Positions 52,848-64,000 of a stretch of DNA of 64,000 nucleotides are shown here, in pieces (within the stretch, counting starts at the first letter, position 1; each line of letters opens with the position of its first letter). The DNA is from Cokeromyces recurvatus. Its lineage: Eukaryota; Mucoromycota; Mucoromycetes; Mucorales; Mucoraceae. The stretch covers positions 310,001-374,000 of the forward strand of contig NW_026251390.1 in the NCBI RefSeq assembly GCF_025118155.1, written 5' to 3'. The position numbers and the translations under genes are program-made. The notes under the pieces were generated by a model. That model searched no databases, was not told the DNA's origin, and was given only the letters and a program-made list of their open reading frames with translations.

Positions 52848-53100
52848 AATCAATGAAACTGAACGATAGTTCTAAATTTAAATATTTTTTTTATGCATAA
52901 AAACTAATGAGTATTTATAAGAATTTTTGAAGATGACTGAAATAAGGTATGAATCAGAAAAGTATTAATTGCGACCTAATAATAAATGTTATTGACAATA
53001 AAGTGTAAGATAACTTGTTATTTTTTGTTAAAGTAGATCATGAGAGTTTCATGTATTTTATTTTATTTATTTTTTGGATCCGCTTGTTTAATTATTACAA
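52848..53100 (+). repeat. Dispersed repeat R2, copy 2
   Basis: Second copy of the repeat at 9650-9880, same orientation: GAACGATAGTTCTAAA, GAGTATTTATAAGAATTTTT, ACTGAAATAAGG, TATGAATCAGAAAAGT, CATGAGAGTTT and GGATCCGCTTGTTTAAT in the same order. A dead DDE transposase lies 400 bp to the right. Confidence 0.65.
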
Positions 53101-53493
53101 GTTAGTTTATGGTAAACAATGCATTTCCTAATGATTTTATTATTACAAACTATATCCTTCTGCTGAAATGCAAGCCTTCACATTCTTCTATATTTTCCAA
53201 TATCGCAGATAATCACAATTAATTCTAAATATGACAGAAATTTCAACAGGAGAATATCTTTTTGGGGTCTTCAATGAGTAAACTAGATATTTTAATATAG
53301 GTATTGTGCCATAATCTTTTATTGTTCGTTAGGTAATCAAATAGAGTATAGAAAAGTATATACTAAAAGACAAAAAAAAAATCTTTTAAAGAAACTAGTT
53401 ATGAGAAGAATCAGTCTGCCCAAATAAATAGATTGGTAGTGATAGAGTTCAGAAAACCACAGGTATCAAAATGAATAAAAAATTGATAGTATT

Positions 53494-53847
53494 GGTTGTA
53501 AAATGAAGGGCTTCCGCTCATTCAAGGAAACTTACCCTCAAAAGGGAATATCACTGGACATTATATGCAATTTATCCAAAAAGCTTTGAATAAAATATAA
53601 TTATTTGAAGAAATAAAAGGATCTTGTTTAATTATGAACAATGATTCTGTTCATACATCTGATGAAATAAGTGAAATGATTACAGAGAGAGGATATATCT
53701 TCTTCTCTACTTCCTCAAACTCTACCGAATTGAGAATTTTTTAGTCAATAGTTAAGAAGAAGGTTAGGCAAAGTACATTTGATGATATCAGTGATTTAAT
53801 CATGAGAATAATGGAAGCATTTGTGCAACACTTTGTAGAGAAATGAG
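53494..53847 (+). pseudogene. Dead Tc1/mariner-type DDE transposase fragment
   Basis: Broken plus-strand frames that follow the order of a DDE transposase: KGFRSFKETYPQKGIS, then after a frameshift GHYMQFIQKAL, then FEEIKGSCLIMNNDSVHTSD, ITERGYIF and, beyond a stop, SIVKKKVRQ with DDISDLIMRIMEAF. In intact Tc1/mariner relatives the LIM-D-N-A-P-x-H motif carries the second catalytic Asp; here it is N. The Y-S-P-x-L-N-P-I-E-x-F-W motif, with the third acidic residue and Trp, is reduced to a weak remnant with a TAG stop (53742-53744) where Trp belongs. No inverted terminal repeats could be found by eye. Long inactive. Confidence 0.6.
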
Positions 53848-55094
53848 TCTATTCAAATACTTTACTCATCTATCAATATAATAATAAAACTGTCCTTCTT
53901 CACTGTTCTGATTGTAAGATTTTATTTGTATACATTTAAGCTATTTTATTGTATTACATGTATAAACTATATAGAGTTGATAATGAAGATATATTATGAA
54001 TGATTAAGTATCACGTTCATAACATTTCCTTATATCTAATTTTGTATCTACATATCTATATGTATGTGATTCATCTTAAAAGACATTATATACATTTGTT
54101 ACGTCTATCTATAACATAAATTCTAATTATAGAGATTTATAGGCATCTATCCTTCTTTTATCTCTCTCTCTCTCCTTATAATAGGATAAGTTATGTTAAG
54201 AACCTAAAATGATATAAGCATATATACTTTATGAGTTTTTTATTGTAATGATTACATCTGTTTTATACTCTTCATTTTGCTGCTTAAGAGTGCTGGGAAA
54301 TAATTTTAACATTCGGAGATTTGTGTATGTTTTGTTGTAATTACAAGTTCTTCCCAGCATCATATTTTCATTTTAAAAGTTTAATATTACAAAAAAAGTA
54401 TATGTAAACGTTTTTTCCAGGATCATTACTACTTTTAAATGTTTTAGTAGTTGATATTACACTTTATATGTTTATTTTTTATGCATCATATTAAGACTAT
54501 TCACAGTTTATAATTTGGTAAAAAGTAAAGCCGTGAAGAGGAAAAAATCCTTCCCCCCCCACTAATTCATTTTTTTTAACACTGATATAATCTGATGCAT
54601 ATTTTATTATTTTACATAATATAGCTTTATATCATATTTTTTTTTTAATATTACTATCACTGGTGGTATGATAGACTCGTTTTACAACACAATTAAAATA
54701 GACTGTATAGAAGTAGCCGTATTTATTACTATAACAAAATACAATTTATATAATAAACAGTATCTTTGTATTTTAGCTATTTATGGCATTTATCCTTATG
54801 TTGACTAATAGTGTTGTGCCTAACAATGCTAAAATATGAATTATAAAAAATAATCACCTGATTTTTTTTTTTTATTTTGCCAGGTTGATGAATTTAAGCT
54901 CACTCCTAATATTTAGGTTGCTAGTATAACAATAAATAAAATCATTGGCTTTAGGAAATACAAATTGAATATAAATAGTTATTTATTTTAGGAATAATTA
55001 CATATTAAATATTATACAAGGAATGTAATGGGGTAAAATAAAAGAAAAGATAGGGAATATTAATTATAAATATATATGCATATATACATATATT
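53848..55094. other. AT-rich spacer downstream of the CotH-like gene
   Basis: No gene seen. The right edge is the 3' flank of the CotH-like gene. A C8 run lies near 54553. Confidence 0.55.
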
Positions 55095-56675
55095 TTACAA
55101 AGAAAATCCAAGATCTTTAGCTACAACTTCAGACTTTTTTGTAATCCATTCAACAAGACCATATTGAGCACCGCCACCACCATTACCGGGAGCAATTACT
55201 TCTTCATAGAGGTTATCATAAGTTTGTTCATAAGTCCAACCATAGAGCTTACCAGGTGATCTTTGGACAATAGAGCGGTCCCATTTAAGGTCCTCTGCAA
55301 TAAGGTCACGATAGGTCTTAATATGCCTTCCAAGGGTATCATTATTAAAGAGTATTTTCACGGTATCAGTCACATAAGATTCAAAAGTTGATGCGAGATT
55401 TTTGTTTTGAAGGAATCCATTGATAAGTACAGCACCTGGATATTTGGAAGGGTAAATCTTGTAGGTATAATTAAGAAGATCATCAGGCATGTTTACACCA
55501 AATGTACCATCATAATCTTGACCAAGATAGTACCAAGTATTATTATAAGCATAATCTTTATAAGCACCATCATTTGTTTGACCAACCCAATAATTGTCCC
55601 AGCTACCACCAAGATATTCCATAACCATGAATCTAAGGAATTGATCGATATCAAACATTTCTCCAAATTTATTGATAGAATTGTCATTGGTAATATCAGT
55701 TTCATTAAAGGCCTTGGTCAAGTTATATACAGCAGTACTTGGCTCGGGAGAATACTTATTAGGTTGATAATCACCATAATCATATGGATCAGGATTGAAT
55801 GCAAAGCTAGCACCAGTTGATCCATCATAGAGAGGACCCATTTGTGCAGGAGGATTGCCACCATAAAACACGGCTTCAATATAGGAATACTTTTTAATAT
55901 CGTCAAGCATGTTAAATGTACCCATTCCTTGACCATTAATAAAGAAACGGACCATGATAGCTTGATTAGCATATGTACCCATAGCTCGAAGACAGTCTGC
56001 ATAAAGTTTTTCACGCATTTGAGTAGGATCTTCCTCCATATTACGAAGCTTAAAATGTCTACGATTATTGAATCTAATACCAGGAGAGAGCTCCAATTTC
56101 CATTGTTGTTTAGAAGGATTATTCTTCTTACCAGCACCAGCAACACCAAAGGTGACATTAGTAAAGGTTCTGATAAAATCTTTACCGATAAATGTAACTT
56201 CAGTAGTAACCTGATGTTTAGGCACTTTCTTAATTAAATGATCCATTTCTTCCTGTTTACCATAAACGAATAGTGAGGGTATATAGTTTATATCAAAAAT
56301 AGGATGATCTTTATCAGCACGTGTCCACTCCTTGCCATTATCCAAAGGTCGAGGAAGAGCAGTTATATTGGCATACGTTATAGAACGACCAAAGAAATCA
56401 TTGTAAGTTGAATTTCCACTAGGTAAATTTCGCGAAAACTTTTCAGTAACATTATCAGCGACATAATTGTAGGTTGTAGCAGAACCGACTTCGACAAATC
56501 CACTAAAAAATGGCACATGGGGAATAACAGCGTCAAGAGAGGTAGATTTACCATTTATATTCACTTTTACATTAGTTGAATTAGGTGATACTACATTGAA
56601 TTGAATAATAGTTGCACTTGCTGTCGCAAGTAAAGCAGAAGCAATTGTATAAGTTGAAAACTTCATTAACTTCAT
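55095..56675 (-). CDS. CotH-domain secreted protein (spore coat CotH family)
   Basis: Single-exon gene for 526 residues. The N-terminus MKLMKFSTYTIASALLATAS is a signal peptide; a second ATG three codons in is equally possible. The CotH kinase-like domain spans about 190-490: RRHFKLRNMEEDPTQMREKL, MVRFFINGQGMGTFNMLDDI, DIDQFLRFMVMEYLGGSWDN, GQTNDGAYKD (365-374) and YYLGQDYDGTFG. Many NxS/T sites suggest N-glycosylation. No C-terminal hydrophobic GPI signal is visible (ends KSEVVAKDLGFSL). CotH proteins are a multigene family of Mucorales cell-surface or spore-coat proteins; in some Rhizopus species members act in host-cell attachment, and the GQTNDGAY region lies in the part studied there. 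Whether this member has such a role cannot be told. The lack of introns stands out among neighbours. Confidence 0.93.
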   Translation of the reverse strand: MKLMKFSTYTIASALLATASATIIQFNVVSPNSTNVKVNINGKSTSLDAVIPHVPFFSGFVEVGSATTYNYVADNVTEKFSRNLPSGNSTYNDFFGRSITYANITALPRPLDNGKEWTRADKDHPIFDINYIPSLFVYGKQEEMDHLIKKVPKHQVTTEVTFIGKDFIRTFTNVTFGVAGAGKKNNPSKQQWKLELSPGIRFNNRRHFKLRNMEEDPTQMREKLYADCLRAMGTYANQAIMVRFFINGQGMGTFNMLDDIKKYSYIEAVFYGGNPPAQMGPLYDGSTGASFAFNPDPYDYGDYQPNKYSPEPSTAVYNLTKAFNETDITNDNSINKFGEMFDIDQFLRFMVMEYLGGSWDNYWVGQTNDGAYKDYAYNNTWYYLGQDYDGTFGVNMPDDLLNYTYKIYPSKYPGAVLINGFLQNKNLASTFESYVTDTVKILFNNDTLGRHIKTYRDLIAEDLKWDRSIVQRSPGKLYGWTYEQTYDNLYEEVIAPGNGGGGAQYGLVEWITKKSEVVAKDLGFSL

Positions 56676-56719
56676 CTTATAGAAAAATAGAAGTAAATGA
56701 ATGTATGTATTTTGATCCT

Positions 56720-56729
56720 CTTTTATATA
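56720..56729 (-). promoter_or_regulatory. TATA box of the CotH-like gene
   Basis: TATATAAAAG on the coding strand, 45 bp upstream of the ATG at 56675. It is the clearest TATA element found by eye in the window. The short spacing implies a 5' untranslated region of only about 10-20 nt. Confidence 0.5.
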
Positions 56730-57626
56730 AAAAATAACTATCATTTAATTCTCCGTTCCAAAAATAGCTTTTATATTTCATTTATGGAAAAAAAAAGCGA
56801 CTTTGAATGACAGACAAACAAAAGACTGATAGGCGGAAATTATGACAATTCACTTGGTCCATGCGCAAGAATAAATGAAAAAAAAAAATTTTTTTTCTGT
56901 TTCTTTTCTACTAAATAGAAATCAACAAGAAAAAGCTGTAGATCATGCTATTAATAGATACTATGCCTATACGTCATTTTTTTTTTCGGAACTGATGCTT
57001 TTTTTTTTCTTAAAATATGTATTCTTTTTATTGATTACTGACGCATTCAAGGTCGTAATAATTTTTAAGATGTAAACTAATAAAAGCACGCGCTTTTAAT
57101 CTTTTTTATATTCAGCTCAGTCAAAGTTTAATTTTAAGCAATCACTGTTCAGGACTACAGATGTATATTGATGTATATATTATTATTATTGTTATATGCA
57201 TTATAAGGAATTATTCTTTTCAGTTAAGAAATGATAAAAATAACATCATATTTGTATAGATGGTTTTGTATGATCAGAATCTTAAAGCTTAATCTATTAT
57301 GTACTTTAACTAGATACATTGTTATTTTTTTTTTCTAGAATGCACCGAAACCATCTCGTTGGTTTGATTTAATATACTGGGTAGAATGTTTATTGTAAAG
57401 GTACACATCTTTAGCTTTTAATTTATTAAAGATGTGTGTATAAATTTCGTGATTCTTATTGTATTCTACAATATTTTATAACCTAATTCCTAAAGCCAAA
57501 AAATAAAAAAATATTTTGGTTTTTTCTTTAAAAAAATAAATAAAAATAAAATCAGATATTTCTTCTTTTGTTTTCACTTTCAAGTTTGCTAATCAACCTT
57601 GAGCTATTTTAAGATCAAAGAAAACG

Positions 57627-57679
<53 letters not shown>

Positions 57680-59295
57680 TTAAAATTCAGCTATTCCGAA
57701 AAAAACTTTCCAAAATGATTCAAGTAATCATCATTTACTAGTAAGAAGGCCATTTCATTGATACAGAATAAAACCAGGTAAAGTTAATATGCATTATGCA
57801 AGTTAAGAAGAATGTCTTTTTTTAGAAGAAAAATAAAAAGAATTTTCTATTTAAGATAAACAATTTCTTCTATCAATTTCGAACATTTTTTTTTTAGCTT
57901 CCTTTTTAGATGCTTAGATAGTTTATTCTAATGGAGGTTTTTTTTTTCCTTCCTTCACGCATAAATATAATTTTTAATTATAATTCAAATTCTGATGCGA
58001 TTTAACGTATCCAAGCATTTAATTTCTACAATTCTACATTTTCATATTCGTTCATTACTGCATTTTAATTTGAAGGAAGTCAGAAATAGCTTTTATATGT
58101 AAATATTTACTATATTTGTATATTTTTCAGAATTATGTAAACTTATTCTAATTTCATTGGGCGTAGGATATTATTTATATCAAAAAGTCTGATATGATTA
58201 AAAGAAAGGAACTGGAGATTAAAAAACTCCTTTGGGATCAAGGGCACAAAAAAAAAAGGAGATTTTAACTTTTTTGATTTTAAAATTATAAACCATAATG
58301 AACTGCGTTACTGTAGTTCACTGTTGGAAACTTCTCTGGTTAATAAAATCATGTTGAATATAATTAGACTTAAAGAATATTTGTTCTTACAAAAACGTTT
58401 CAAAAAAAAAGTATGAATGAGTTTAGGTTAAAGAAAGATGGAGCTTTACTCTTTTTTCTCATTATAAGTTTTACCTATTGTCAACTAAGAAATATTACTT
58501 TTTTTAATATCCAAATGGTCATATAGATAAGGCTATATAGTCTTCACTTATAAATAAAAATAGCCTTTTGAAGGCTAAGAATCTTAATACTTTTAAATGA
58601 CAGTTAGCTAAAGAAAATATTTTGAAGTACATGCACAAAAATGTGGGACATTTACAAAAAAAAAGAACATAGTTTTAACAGACACAGCAATAATAATAAT
58701 GCGCTAGACTATGTAATCTTATTTATTGCAAACATAAACATAAATCGAACTAAAGTAAAGCTTTTTCGAATCCGTTATCTCTTTCTTTAACGCTTTAGAT
58801 AATTAAACAAATAACAACTCTTCTTATACTGGTAATCATAACGCAAAAAGTTTCACTTTACTTCCTCATTGGCAGGAGGTAGTTCTTCTTTATTCTGTCT
58901 AAATACTGATTTTTCATTTACTTTGAGTATAGTCAAATGAATTATTTCTTCAAGAAATGACTTTTTCTCTTATCATTTTTCTCCAATTGCCATCATAATG
59001 TGACATTTTATTTCAAAGTGTAGCTTTATGCTATCATTGATCTTTGTAATATGGGTTATGCAACCCGAATAGTCAGTTTCTAATTTATCATTGTCCTAAA
59101 AAGCATTACCCTCATCATATTCGCACAAATATTCATTTTATATCAGTCTTCAGTATTATTATTTTTTTTTTATAGATGAAAAATTTTGTTTAGTTGCATG
59201 ATAATAACTTATTTCTCAAAAACAGATATTTTTTTTTAAGAAAAATTATTAGAAAAATCAAATGATATTAGAACTGCAAAGTCTTTATGCTATTT
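56730..59295. other. Gene-poor spacer upstream of the CotH-like gene
   Basis: No gene recognised in 2.5 kb. Contains an 18-nt near-palindrome at 57081-57098 (7-bp stem, ACGC loop) and a 44-nt A tract at 57630-57673. The right edge is the HIR3-like gene's 3' flank. Confidence 0.55.
57630..57673. repeat. 44-nt A homopolymer
   Basis: Uninterrupted A tract in the spacer between the CotH-like and HIR3-like genes, about 1 kb upstream of the CotH start. Confidence 0.9.
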
Positions 59296-59978
59296 TTAAC
59301 GTGATGAAGTGATTATACTTTGCATCAATATTTTAGCTTGTGCCAATAATACGTCTAGTAATTTGCCTTCTGCAAAATTCTGATTCTCGCTTTCATTTAC
59401 TTCGTTTGATGGAAATGAATTTACAGTAGCACTTTGATCTTGTAATTTTTCAAAATTTATCTTGTCTTCGAATACAAATGCTGCAAAACATATCTGTATG
59501 GTATCATTTAATCCATCATGATCAGTATCATTAGCTGTAATAAAGCCTTGAGTTAAACGTCTTAATTCAGATAGATCTTGAAGAATATCATATAGTTCCT
59601 TGTCTGTAACTGGTTTCTCTCCTAGTACAGATTTAACAAAAGTACTACAAATTGTTTCAAATTCCTCTTTTGACAGATGTGAGTTCTTTATAGTAGTCAT
59701 TATAGATCCTGCATCATAATACTCCATAAGTCGATCTTTAATAACCTAAAAAAAAAATGAATCCTCATATAAAAATAATACTGTGTTCATTGAATTTATA
59801 CCTGTAAATAAGACGTATAAGCTAAGCGGAAAACTTGTCTATCATCAATTAGTAGAGCTTGACTTCGTCTAAGCTTACGATAAAGCTGTTTAAGCGTTTG
59901 TGTATCTTTTGATTGCTTTGCTAATTCAATCAGAAATAGAGTATATTTGTTGACGTATTCATAATGCTTTCCTGGCCT

Positions 59979-60040
<62 letters not shown>

Positions 60041-63000
60041 AGTCAACAAATCTTTTACAAATTATAGAGAAAATTATATTATACTTACAATTCAAATCCT
60101 GGCTTCCAAATTGTGATGTGATTTTTGATGGTTGGTTTAAGGGTAAACAGCTTCAAGAGCTCTGTTTTTGCCTTTTCAGTATTACGATAAACATAATGAT
60201 ACATCCAAGCAAGCTATATCATTTAGTTAAAAAAAAAAGAGTACCTTAGTATATAATATAGTAGTACAGTTATTTTCTTATTTACCCTGTAAGTGACTCT
60301 ATGATGTACACCTTTACTATCAGCTGCCCTAATATCAATCAAACGTTGATGTATACTGTTATATATATTGGCTATATCGCTAGATAAATGCATTGTATCT
60401 TGACTCAAATCAATTAATATCTGGTTATTCATAGAGTTTATCTCCTTCTCTGTTATATTTGTACTATTTTCTATATTAGTCACATCTTGGTTGGAATTAT
60501 CCTCTTGTTTTTTGGTATTCAAAATTTTTTCTTTAGCAAGAAGTTCTTCAGCAATTTCTACGTTAAGCTCATTTTTATATAGATATTTTAGTAAAGAAGA
60601 ATAAAAGAGATAAAAGGGTTCTAAGGGACAATCAGATTTTCGATTTTTCGCTTTTACTCTACATATAGCTTGTAAATACCAGTCAAGCACTTCCTATAAA
60701 TATAAAAAATATAAGAATAAAAACAAACTGATATTAAATAACTATGGCTCACCTTCGGTGGCCTTTCAATTTTTGCAAAGCATTTTCCTAGCATATAGTA
60801 GTATCTAGAAATAAAAGAAGAGAAAAAATTAATTTTATTATTGGGATAAACAATTGTAAATGTTATTAACTTACTTCCAATCTATTCGATCTACAGACTG
60901 ATATTTTAGGGCTTGATTATACATTATAATAGCAAGTCTGTATACATATTTTTGTGAAGGTGCCCGTCTCTGAACTTCAAAAAGTTTTCCATCAGATGCT
61001 AAAGCATACTGTGCCGTTTGTGTTAGAAAGGCATCCATATTCATGGGCAAAGATACAATAGAATACAAAAGACTTCCAAAATTTGCAAATATCTCACTTT
61101 CATGAGTTTTTGTTGAAGATAACTTTCGCAAATAGAGTCCTCGAATATATGCATGAAATGCTTTCTATTTTATAATTTATTAGCATATTATTTGCAACAT
61201 AATTTTAAATCTATAGTTAAAAACTTACCCTTTGATACTCGCTAATCACATCCTTATGCTCTTTTATGTTGGAAGCACTCCAATTAAGTTCTTCATCAGC
61301 TAAAAGCTGATAACAGGCGCCTAGTTCACACCATCCATCTGCATCGTCAGGACTAAGTATAATATGAGACTATCAAACACAATTTTAAATTTGTTTAATA
61401 TAGTACAGACATATATCCATAAAAATCATTTTACCATAAATTCTTCAACAGCGTCTTCTAAATCGATCATATTTTTCTCATTATTTAATTTTGCCCTATT
61501 TTTAATTTGCAAACGTAGTGTTTTGCCTCTAATCCAAAAAATTTTGTATAAAACACCTATGTCAAAAATAAATAAATAAATAGCATAGTTCGCTTGAATA
61601 CTCTTAAAAATAAATAAATAAATTATATTTTACTTGAAGTATTTGTCTTCTTCGAATCAATATCAATAGTAGGAATAATAGCAGCTCGTAAAATAGAATC
61701 TAACGAGGGGTATATTGTAAGCTGACTAAACAAATAATTTTCAATTATTTTTTGGTTGTTTCTAATATAAGGATGGCTTGTTGGTAAATTTTCAAAGAGA
61801 TCGGAGACAGTATCAACTGCATCCTTTAAGTCATTCTTTAATAATATTCCTCCCCTTAATTTATCAACGGCTGTATCAGCAACTAATGTAAACAATAATT
61901 CTGCAGCTTTTTGATCCAACTTTGTATGTATACAATGATGTTCTTCAATCATATCAGATTCAGCCTACGTATTTTTTTTTAAAACAATAAGAAATTGTAA
62001 AATATGTATAAAATATTACTTACTGCGAGATGGACATCGTATAAGCAGTGATAGCATTGATATATTTCTCTTCTAAAGATTTTATTGTCTATTTTTATAA
62101 ATGTTTCCAATAGATGATGTAAAAATATATTTTTAGCAACTCCACAAACTTCTCTTTCACCAAGCTCATCATGTAATTCTTGTAATAGTTCTGCCCATAA
62201 TATCATTGTATCATTTGCTACAGAACAGCTATTTTTTCTAAACATATGCTGAATCAAATATGATTGCAAAACCCAGGATTTAACAATGATGTCGTTAAAA
62301 ATATTTGATTTTGTAACTTTTGATGGTCTATGAGGAGGTATATCAGGTGTTGTAAAGTTATTCACCAGAGGCACAAAGTCAGGATGTCTAAATATATAGT
62401 ATAGTGACATTTTTAATAAAATAACCAAATTATTTGTTAACATTTGATTGACTTCATTAGGAAACCATTCTAAAATAAAGCGAATAAAAATTATTGTATA
62501 TGTATAAATACATTGTATTAGTTTAATATGTATATATATAATTATTACCTTCTCGATTTTCCTTGGTAATTAGGCTGACCAAATTATCTACTACAATATT
62601 GATATTCTGAAGAATATTAAAATATTCGATATCATCATTTTTATTGAAACGGGATTCTGATTGCATTTGCAGATGACCATAGACTGTTAACTGTTTCATA
62701 AATGAGCAAAAAAGATACAAATAACAATTCCATGCGTCGAGGTACTTGTTATCTTTCATATAAGCAGTAGCTAGCATAAAGGTCATTTGTATTATTTCAT
62801 TTGAATCAGCAGCTTTACCAAAATTAAATAATTTTGGTTTAACTAGTCTCTCTAAATCTTCAATAGCGCCTGTATAATTTTTTGAGGCTATTTTTTGTTT
62901 TGCAGTCATAAAAAGCTTTCCCACTTCAAGTAAACTAAGCTTTTTTTCAATATTCTCTTGACTAATGATACAATCATACATACTATATTCAAGAAGTAAA

Positions 63001-64000
63001 AGATAATGGAAAACTCTCTTTTAGTATAATATATATCTGTATAATTATTAATATACCTTCTAAGATTAAATCTGATATCTTGTGAAGACTTTAAATTTAT
63101 TTGCTTTAAAACTGATTTGCATTCAGAATACCAAGCATATGCTTCTTCAACGTTATTTCTACACTGAGCTAATTTTGCTTTAAGACTGTAAAAACGAAGT
63201 TGAACTTCATAGTCTTCTGTAGATATATATTCTTGAGTAACAACGCCTCTATCCAAAGAGATATAATTACTTGCATTGTTGAGTGAAGACAATATAGATG
63301 AAGACAGAATACTTTGTTCAACAAGACCAATCCAAAATGAAGAATATTCAATTAAATTTTTAATAACTTGCAATTTTGATTGCTTTGCTAGTGATGTAGA
63401 AACTTTTTTTCTATTAGAATTATTACTTGGATGCAAGCCTGTTTCTTCAATTGATGACATAGTACTTCGAATCAGTCGATCAATGAAATATTCACTGATC
63501 CTTAATAAAATCTATATCTCCAGTTAGAATTGTGAATGTGAATGACATTACTAAGTTTATAATAATTGGATAAGCTTACAAATATACAGTCATATTGCGA
63601 TGTATCCTTGCTAGATAAAATACTTTCTGTAAAATTTGATTGAAGGTCAGTGATTATATCAGTTATTAATTCCAAAAAATTAATATTGATAATTGGGATA
63701 TTTTCATTGCATTCTAATAGTCTCATGTCACCACGTATAAGTGTTAAAATCATTTTACATAGACTATCAATAATACCAGAGTTATTTTCGTTAAGATTGT
63801 CTATAAAGCTATTAAGAGATACTTCAGTATTTCCAAAGTTTTCAGTAACTGTTTCCATAGACGATTGTGAAGGAATAAATAATACTAAGTTGTTGTCTCC
63901 ATTACATTTTCCAAGCTCACTGTTATCAAGTTTGAATAATTTAATAAAGAAAAAAAAATTCATAAAATAACTAACCAACTTACATAGATATGTCATTACC
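59296..64000 (-). CDS. HIR3: HIR3/CABIN1-like histone chaperone subunit (5' end outside window)
   Basis: Scaffold of the HIR/HIRA complex, which deposits H3-H4 independently of replication and represses histone genes. Fourteen exons in view, coding order: 64000-63984 (partial), 63919-63580, 63511-63057, 62982-62549, 62469-62024, 61964-61634, 61556-61435, 61369-61229, 61164-60875, 60804-60753, 60693-60286, 60213-60089, 59976-59802 and 59745-59296; about 1261 residues. Family blocks: WAELLQELHDELGEREVCG, IYQCYHCLYDVHLA, LDQKAAELLFTLV, SPDDADGWCELGACYQLLAD with LNWSASNI, WKYYYMLGKCFAKIERPP, VLDWYLQAICRVK and the late signature PGKHYEYVNKYTLFLIELAK. The N-terminal part lies beyond the right edge. 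All junction phases agree. Assigned by the combined order of these motifs, typical of fungal Hir3. Confidence 0.85.
59983..60039 (-). repeat. 57-nt homopolymer in a HIR3-like intron
   Basis: T on the plus strand, A in the sense strand. It fills half of the intron 59977-60088 and ends 6 nt before the acceptor, in place of a pyrimidine tract. Confidence 0.9.

Noticed and set aside
55407..56237. Open frames on the opposite strand and other frames of the CotH-like gene
   Set aside because: Shadows of a strongly coding frame; no independent evidence.

Overview
This is nuclear DNA from an early-diverging fungus, most likely a Mucoromycota/Mucorales species. It is very AT-rich and eukaryotic, with genes split by many short GT..AG introns (about 50-150 nt). 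Gene content is typically fungal: a peroxisomal malate synthase with a C-terminal AKL, CORVET VPS8, class V myosin, Ysc84/Lsb3, HIR3 and a vacuolar alkaline phosphatase. It also carries a secreted CotH-domain protein, a family expanded in Mucorales. The species cannot be named from the sequence. Exon boundaries are my own splice-site readings: every chain listed keeps frame across all junctions, but none has been tested against RNA.

Layout. 1-1585: AT-rich, no gene. 1586-3541(-): malate synthase. 3542-13038: a long gene-poor stretch with a decayed 43-bp minisatellite, a dispersed repeat in two copies (R1), decayed coding remnants, a frameshifted GNAT acetyltransferase fragment and one copy of a second repeat (R2). 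13039-19158(+): VPS8. 19813-20583(+): small TALE homeodomain protein. 21374-27299(+): class V myosin. 27888-29257(+): cyclin T/K-like. 29478-31072(-): Ysc84/Lsb3-like SYLF-SH3 protein. 32437-33913(-): AAR2. 34023-34829(-): PH-domain protein. 36060-38501(-): alkaline phosphatase. 40396-41531(+): KRR1. 41729-44618(+): APC4. 44848-50234(-): kinesin-4. 50235-55094: a second gene-poor stretch with the other R2 copy and a dead DDE transposase. 55095-56675(-): CotH-like secreted protein. 59296-64000(-): HIR3/CABIN1-like histone chaperone subunit, whose 5' end lies beyond the window.

How the genes relate. This is ordinary eukaryotic housekeeping: neighbours are not co-functional. Loose themes are membrane traffic and cytoskeleton (VPS8, myosin V, Lsb3, kinesin-4, vacuolar phosphatase), nuclear and cell-cycle functions (cyclin, AAR2, KRR1, APC4, HIR3, homeodomain) and metabolism (malate synthase). 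The accessory interest lies in the CotH gene, the repeat and transposon remnants, very short exons (5, 14, 15, 20 and 27 nt), and unusually long A/T homopolymers (30-63 nt) in introns and spacers. I found no convincing new multi-gene system. The items worth following are the two unclassified dispersed repeat families, the decayed minisatellite and the CotH protein.
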